Below, one piece after another: positions 58,352 to 64,000 of a DNA stretch of 64,000 nt (position 1 is its first letter; each line of letters begins with the position of its first letter). The stretch is from Limonium bicolor (taxonomy: Eukaryota; Streptophyta; Magnoliopsida; Caryophyllales; Plumbaginaceae): the NCBI GenBank assembly GCA_023374045.1, contig CM041783.1, forward strand, positions 99,916,357-99,980,356, written 5' to 3'. The notes below the pieces were generated by a model. It made no database searches and was not told where the DNA came from. It saw nothing but the letters and a program-made list of their open reading frames with translations. Position numbers and translations under genes: made by a program.

Positions 58352-58369
58352 AACTACGCTCTGATACCA
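58352..58369 (-). promoter_or_regulatory. E2 primer-binding site (initiator tRNA-Met)
   Basis: Minus strand TGGTATCAGAGCGTAGTT, five bases after the LTR end TGTTACA. TGGTATCAGAGC is the exact 12-base plant initiator-Met PBS. Confidence 0.93.
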
Positions 58370-60011
58370 CTTTTTGTAACACCCCAACCGCTAATCCTAT
58401 GCTTACCGTCTAATCGTCCTATTAATCCTACGAGTTCGCAGCGGAATTATTACATACTTACTACGGCGGTGAACAATGCCGTTAACCGCCCATACGGCTA
58501 GCTAGGCTACTAATACTTTACAGTCACGGTCTGATGAACATAGTGTACCGCGCTACTAATATAATGCATACTGAATACAAATAACCTACTTACATTCTTG
58601 GATCACCGAGTATTTAAAGTATTACATTACATCCTTTACCGCACCGCACTTCCCAAAAGAATGAGTCTCTACCTATTACTCATCTATACCAATTCCCTTC
58701 CATCAATATCCAAAAAGGTGTACCCCATGGTACACCGGCTATTCAAAAACTACAGCAGCCATGTACTACTCAGTAAACCAATCATAACCCAGTGTTTACA
58801 TTCCAAAAAGAAGATAAAAGAAATGAAACTAAGTCTTCACATCTTCATCCCTCGCGGGTACCTGCGTGTAGTAAAAATGGTGCCCCAAGGGGCTCAGCAA
58901 ACGCTGCGTATAAACTCCGCATATACCGCGTGCTAGCTAGGGCACGCCGACTATTTGACGTCCACTAAACATGCTTTTCATTTATTTCATACATACATGC
59001 TTTTCATACAACATACATGCTATACAATTCATTACACAATTCAAGGCAACAATATCATAGCATATATCTCACTTACCTTCACAAGGTTAGCCAAATTATG
59101 CATCCGGGTTAATCGGAATGCTTTTACTCTTTTACTCATTACTTACTTTTTCTTACTTACAATTACTTACTTTCATTTACTTTACTTACTCATTCTTACT
59201 TACTTACTTATACTCAAGTTAAGTCGTCGGGACCTCCGGCCCTGGGGACTACGCCGTCCCACCTCCGGGATTTACTCGACTCACCAATCCGGGATGCTAC
59301 CCACTTAAGGGATTTGGGCCGCGGACCAGTTTAAGAGTCAGGAATTGGAGCCAACCTCTCGTGACTCCGCATCCTCACGCGTGGCCGAAACTATATCGGA
59401 CTTCTACTCATTCCAATTTAATTACCAATTTAAGTTAGGATGGTTAGCTTGTTAGGAATAAGTTAGAAGTCCAAACACATCACAATCGGTCACAATATAA
59501 TACATCTTACATACACACATTCATATTCATCCAAACATTTCATGAATTATACAAACTAAAATTTAAGAAAATATTCACAACATACAACACTACATATTCA
59601 CAAGTATGCATATTAACTCCGATTCGTGCATTTATCTTATTTGGTGATCAATTAGCACACACACACAAATCAGAGTAACCAAGATAGCATATGGGGCATG
59701 AGGAATCCATACCGTTCACCGTCGTACGTGTTCCCAAACGTCCTTCCGGTGTCACAAATCAAATCCTATGATATGCATACAATTGAGTGATTAATCTACC
59801 ATTATTAATCTTAACTCAACTACTTTTATGTTTACTAATCCATATTCACTAAGCCTTTACATTCCTTACACTTATATTTCATTTTACTTACTTTCCATTA
59901 CTTGTCCATAATTTACATACACATATATATACATATGTATAGGTGGGTATACATATATATATATATGTATGTATACTAGTTATAAGCTTACTGTTTTTTT
60001 TTTTTGTAAGT

Positions 60012-60360
60012 ATAGGGCCGTCCGACCCACCGTCCGACCCAAGCCCTGGGTCGGACCATTCCAGTAAGATTCGTGCCCAGAAAATTACCCTGTCCGACCC
60101 AGCACTATTCCGTCCGACCCATACTCTCTGGGTCGGACCATTCCAGAAGGTTTTGGTCCTGTCGTCCAAGCTATGTCCGACCCACGTCCGACCCAACGTC
60201 TGGGTCGGACGAAGTAAACTTCGACGACGGAAAAATTTAGCCTGTCCGACCCACGTCCGATCCACGGCTCTGGGTCGGACCATTCCAGAAAGTTTACATC
60301 TCGTTGTTTAAGCCCTGTCCGACCCACGTCCGATCCAGACTCTGGGTCGGACGGTTCCAG
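60012..60360. repeat. GTCCGACCCA hairpin array (right LTR copy)
   Basis: Second copy of the array at 49511-49860, same five-unit layout with a few small changes. Confidence 0.9.
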
Positions 60361-61825
60361 AACCTTGTTACAGATTTTGTTTTTCTTCCCAATTTCACCC
60401 ATTGTTTCCCCAATCTTCCTACATGCATCCTAACATTTTTAGTACAATTTAAACACCCTAAATCATGCTAATTCATTTCCTAATTCATTACACAAACTCT
60501 ATACTAACTTATATACACAATTCTCTTAATTTCAAACTCACACTTACACAGTTTTCTTCCTTAATGCATTTTGCTACAGATTTTGATACTAATATTCCCC
60601 TTCTACATCTCCCTCTTCTAGTGTCATTTCTAACACTCCTAATGCATCTAGAATCCATTAACTATCTCTCTCAACTTCCCCTCTGTTTATTTCGATCAAA
60701 ATCTGTTACAACCTATATCATTCACCTAGTTTTCAATTCACTAAGTGTTCTATTCCTAGGTAAATTTTGACATAACCTCCCCTATATTTCTACACTCTCA
60801 CCACATTTTCTAGTTCACAATTCGACACTCTTTTCACACCTGTTTCAACAATTAAAAATTATACAAGCTCCCATATACAAATACCAATATTTAAACCACA
60901 CTAAATTTCCTGCACATCACTTCCCATTCCCAATTTGTTTTTCAATAAGTTTTACACATCTTTTAAAGCTTCAAAATACTTATATTCTTCTATACATTAC
61001 ACTACTACTACATTACCATTCCATTACTCATTTCAAACTTCCAAAAACTGTTACATACATATATATAAAAGTTATACAAAAGAGTATTTTTACCTTGTTT
61101 TTCTTCTAGATTTTCTTTGTTCTTCTTGTTTCTTCTTCTTCTCTCTCTCTCTCTACCTCTCTCTCTCTCTACCGGTTTTAGTAACTCAATCACTAACACT
61201 ACAACCATTCACACACACATACTTCAATACTAAAGCTAACTCTACACATTATTTAGCTCCTAATGCAAGTTCTAGGGTTTGGAGATTTCATTACCTTGTA
61301 AGGGTTTATGAAATACTTGGAGCAGCTCAAGAATGGTCTTTCCACCCCTTTCAAAATGCCAAAACCGGCTGGGCACAAGAGGAGCAAGCAAGGGTTTAGT
61401 TCACATTTTCGTTTTGCCCTTTAGGCTAGAAAAAGATGAAGTTTTTGAGAATGTTTTTACCTTAAAAGAACAAGGAGAAGAAGGGCCTTCTAATGGTGGT
61501 GTTGAAGCTCCAAATGGGACACACCCATAAAAACGAAAGTTGTTGTTTTTGGATTTTGGAAAGATGGAAATGTAGCCCTTGATTGAGGATTACAATGGTG
61601 GTATTTTTATAATTTTTGGAAGAGTTTGGAGAGAGTTACAAAGGAGAGAAGTAGGAGTTTGTGTGGGTTTCTCTATTTCTCCATGGCCATCGGCTGGAGG
61701 TAGAAGAAGAGGAAAAGAGAGAGTGAGGGAGGAGGGTGCATGCGTGAGAGAAGAGAATGAGAGGAGGAGAGAGATAAAGTGAGGTAGTATAGGGTGAGTG
61801 GAGTTGTTTAATTATTTTTGTCTTT

Positions 61826-61838
61826 TTAAATAGAGGGG
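61826..61838 (-). promoter_or_regulatory. Candidate E2 TATA box
   Basis: Minus strand TCTATTTAAAAAG, ~35-40 bp before CCACTCACCCTATACTACC, a plausible start region. The other LTR has TCTATTTACAAAAG, a weaker match. Confidence 0.35.
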
Positions 61839-62264
61839 AGTGTGAGGGGAGGGTCCAATCGGACACACACACACACATATAACACTTTTACTTTTTATTT
61901 TCAAAGTGGACACATAACTCTTGCTGGTTATTTATGTTTCTACTACCCACAACAACTTCCTATTTTTGACAGTTTTTACTAATCTCTCGTTTTTTTGATT
62001 TTATTGGCTCTAAAGCTTCGCTAATATTTATTAATGATTATTTAGTTGACCAAAATTGTTACGAGTCTATTTGACCCGCTTAAAGCACGTTTCCCGGTTA
62101 CCATCGAAAAACGCGCTTTAAGGTTCGTTGGTGTTTTTAATCCATTTTAAGGATCCGTTTTCTTCGGGATTTGTTCCCTAATATTTATTTATACATAATT
62201 AAGCCTCTAAATTACTTATTAGCCTAATTAATCACTATTTTTAATTACGGGGTATTTCACCGAC

Positions 62265-62834
62265 GATAAAGCCTAAGAACTTCCCCTTTGTAACTCCAAA
62301 TACACATTTTTCCCGATTTAGCTTGATTGGAATCTGTCCTGAGTGTCAAAAGTTTCCTTCAGGTCTTCCATGTGCTGTGTCCAAGAATTGCTTCTCACCA
62401 CAATATCATCACGTATGCCTCCACACGTTTCGGGCTAATTGTTGTTTGAATACTTTGTCTATCATTCTTTGGAATGTTGCTCCCGCATTTTTTAATCCAA
62501 AAGGCATTACTTTGTAGCAAAAGGTTCCGGCCGAGGTAATAAAGGATGTTTTTTCTGAATCTTCTTCATTCATCCTTATTTGATTGTATCCCGAGAATGC
62601 GTCCAAGAAACTTAAGACAGAACTTTGAGCCGTTGAGACGACCAATCTATCTATTGATGGTAATGGGTAGAAGTCTTTAGGACATGCTTTATTTAGGTCC
62701 GTGAAATCTACACACATTCTCCATTTGCCATTTGACTTTTTAACCATTACAACGTTTGGCCAGCCACTTGGGATAAGACACTTCTCTGATGAACCCGGCC
62801 TTGAGCAGTTTTTGCACCTCAGCGCGTGCCGCAA
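62265..62834 (-). pseudogene. pol: E4 reverse transcriptase, right of E2
   Basis: NVVMVKKSNGKWRMCVDFTD, LNKACPKDFYPLPSIDRLV, LSFLDAFSGYNQIRMNEED, TSFITSAGTFCYKVMPFGLK and NAGATFQRMIDKVFKQQL are the RT fingers and palm. The catalytic box follows at ~62425: the DNA reads TACGTGATGATATTG where YVDD needs one more G, so a single-base deletion destroys YVDD and shifts the frame. E2's insertion follows downstream in the conserved GF(I/L)V region. Confidence 0.92.
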
Positions 62835-63306
62835 GGTCCCTTTCTTCTCCTATTATTCTTCTTCTTTACCGGATGGCTGGGTGCTTCGGATCTACACGTA
62901 GGTCATGCCGGATAACGCTTAGGTCTATTCCGGGCATGTCGTCCGTACTCCAGGCGAAAGTTGTCCTTCTTTTTTCCAGGAATCTCATCAGGTGAGTTTG
63001 CTCTCCATAGCCAAATGCATTCCCTATTTTAAAAAAATTAGAAGGGTCAGTTTTTAAGTGTACCTCTCTTGGTGAGTCTTTAGAAGTTCCACAGCCTTCT
63101 GTATTTTGATCCGGCTCCGGTGGGAGAGGTAGTTTTCCCTTGAATTCCTTGTCTGACCCCACCATTTTAACCATTCCTTCTTCCGGCATACCCTCCATGA
63201 TGCGGACTTCACAGATTCGAGCCATCTGTTGACTTCCTTTTATGGTTACCACCTTTCCATTCCAGCCTTGGTTAAATACTTCATTTTTAGGTGGTGAGAG
63301 CTGCAT
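62835..63306 (-). pseudogene. pol: E4 protease-RT linker
   Basis: Reads CEVRIMEGMPEEGMVKMVGS, HLKTDPSNFFKIGNAFGYGE and then TTFAWSTDDMPGIDLSVIRH and LRVDPKHPAIR, the phrase preceding RT in Tat-lineage Pol. Open over 146 residues, with a break before RT near 62860. Confidence 0.85.
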
Positions 63307-63760
63307 ATTGCTTTGAAGGCATTAATCCCCATCGGTCGACCGAGATACATATTGTATCCAGAAAGTCCCGGCACGATGAAAGCTGTAAGTCTTTCAGTTC
63401 TTCGCTCGTCTCCTAGTCCCAATGTTATGGTGAAGTCTATGCTTCCTGAGGATCTGGTGGAAACGCCCCCAACAAAGCCTCCGAGGACCGCTGAGTATGG
63501 CTTGACTTTACTCTCTGGGATTTCACAGCTTTTTAACTAACTGCCTCGGCCGATATGACATTCGCTCCAGCTCCGCTATCTATCAAGATTCCTTCCATCA
63601 TCATGTCATTTACTTGCGCCCGAATGACAAGTGGATCGTTGTGGGGATATACCACCCCTTCTTCGTCTTCATCTGTAAAAAAATCTGGGGAAGACTTTCT
63701 CGTTTGGCGATTTTTCTTTCCGGGAGCTCTTGATGTACTGCATGAATATGTCTTTTCCTT
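63307..63760 (-). pseudogene. pol: E4 aspartic protease
   Basis: MMMEGILIDSGAGANVISAE (~63550-63605) is the protease active site DSGA, preceded by DPLVIRAQVNDM. A serine/lysine-rich spacer lies upstream. Frame interruptions are present; the end toward RT is not resolved in one frame. Confidence 0.8.
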
Positions 63761-64000
63761 TCGTTTGGGGTCAACGGTCCTACTTCTGAAAAGAGACCTG
63801 AGAATTTTCTTAAAGAAAAAGTTTATTAGACTTCTATTCTTTCGGGAAGTGATTTACCGGAAGGTTTGTTTTTACAATGTATGCCTTTCCTGAGAAAAAA
63901 GAAATCAATTACACCCATTTTCGCCTGCTACCTAACCGGTATGACCGGACCTATCTAATGTTTAAAGAAATAAAAAAACGTCTTCACCTTCTTACAGACC
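63761..64000. other. E4 Gag-Pol spacer at window end
   Basis: Continues E4 toward gag. Lys/Arg-rich short frames only; no zinc knuckle reached before the window stops. Confidence 0.5.

Larger units (their letters stand above)
47886..62259 (-). mobile_element. E2: complete chromovirus (Tekay/Del-like) with AlkB domain
   Basis: 14374 bp bounded by perfect 5-bp duplications CCGAC (47881-47885, 62260-62264). LTRs at 47886-51735 and 58375-62259 differ by a few substitutions and small indels in the stretches compared, so the insertion is young. Internal order on the minus strand: PBS, gag in four exons, double zinc knuckle, AlkB, protease, RT, RNase H, integrase, chromodomain, polypurine tract. 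Pol is heavily frameshifted despite the near-identical LTRs, which means either copying of an already defective template or sequence errors. It sits in E4's RT. Confidence 0.97.
58375..62259 (-). repeat. E2 5' LTR, 3885 bp
   Basis: Near-identical to 47886-51735; most differences are 1-3 base indels. Followed by the TSD CCGAC at 62260-62264. The hairpin array is at 60012-60360. A minus-strand TATA-like TCTATTTAAAAAG lies at ~61826-61838. No gene. Confidence 0.97.
40421..64000 (-). mobile_element. E4: Tat-lineage Ty3 element, right end outside window
   Basis: Starts at 40421 (TGAAAAAGG) exactly where the E5 LTR stops matching E3. On the minus strand it has protease, RT, RNase H, a second archaeal-type RNase H, then integrase without a chromodomain. 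Dual RNase H and Pol phrases such as FAWSTDDMPGID and DFTDLNKACPKD are diagnostic of the Tat clade. Between pol's end (45402) and the left LTR lie a tandem array and a plus-strand coiled-coil gene. E2 interrupts RT at 47881/62264. Gag and the 5' LTR are beyond 64000. Pol has a frameshift in the RT active site, one in integrase and a lost integrase aspartate. Confidence 0.9.

Overview
The window looks like intergenic, heterochromatin-type DNA of a flowering plant, probably a eudicot with a large repeat-rich genome. The evidence is AT-rich sequence made almost entirely of Ty3/gypsy LTR retrotransposons of the chromovirus (Tekay/Del-like) and Tat lineages, initiator-Met and Arg-type primer sites, a Stowaway-type MITE and GT-AG introns. 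I see no ordinary single-copy host gene, no tRNA or rRNA and nothing bacterial. All elements whose direction I can read lie on the minus strand. The species cannot be named from this sequence.

Layout. (1) 1-17688: chromovirus E1, cut by the window start, with ~5.3-kb LTRs. A solo LTR (6808-9776, TSD TTAAC) has landed in its internal region and itself carries a Stowaway-like MITE. (2) 17689-21985 plus 33201-34165: the 3' LTR of an older chromovirus EA, split by element E3. EA's decayed integrase/RNase H region follows to about 36.99 kb. (3) 21986-33200: E3, an LTR element (TSD 4/5 match) with an Arg-type primer site and no recognisable gag or pol, full of tandem arrays; a second solo LTR (28394-30838, TSD GAGTT) sits in it. 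(4) About 37.0-40.42 kb: E5, a truncated relative of E3. (5) 40421-64000: E4, a Tat-lineage element with two RNase H domains, an intron inside the second one, a 44-bp tandem array and a multi-exon coiled-coil gene on the opposite strand between pol and the 3' LTR. (6) 47886-62259: E2, a complete chromovirus with ~3.85-kb LTRs and a perfect CCGAC TSD, inserted in E4's reverse transcriptase.

The main discovery candidate is shared by E1 and E2. Both carry an AlkB-type 2-oxoglutarate/Fe(II) dioxygenase domain (nucleic-acid demethylase family) between the Gag zinc knuckles and the protease. In both, gag is broken by three GT-AG introns, two at matching positions. The last intron joins the zinc-knuckle exon in frame (phase 1) to the AlkB exon, and AlkB ends in its own stop before protease-RT-integrase. 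A conserved phase-1 3' splice site just upstream of protease suggests that one donor could make either Gag-AlkB or Gag-Pol. AlkB domains are known from several plant RNA viruses; I cannot tell from here whether AlkB-bearing retrotransposons are already described.

Most reading frames are damaged by 1-nt indels and C-to-T nonsense changes. The copies here are mostly dead, but domain order, catalytic motifs and splice phases remain readable.
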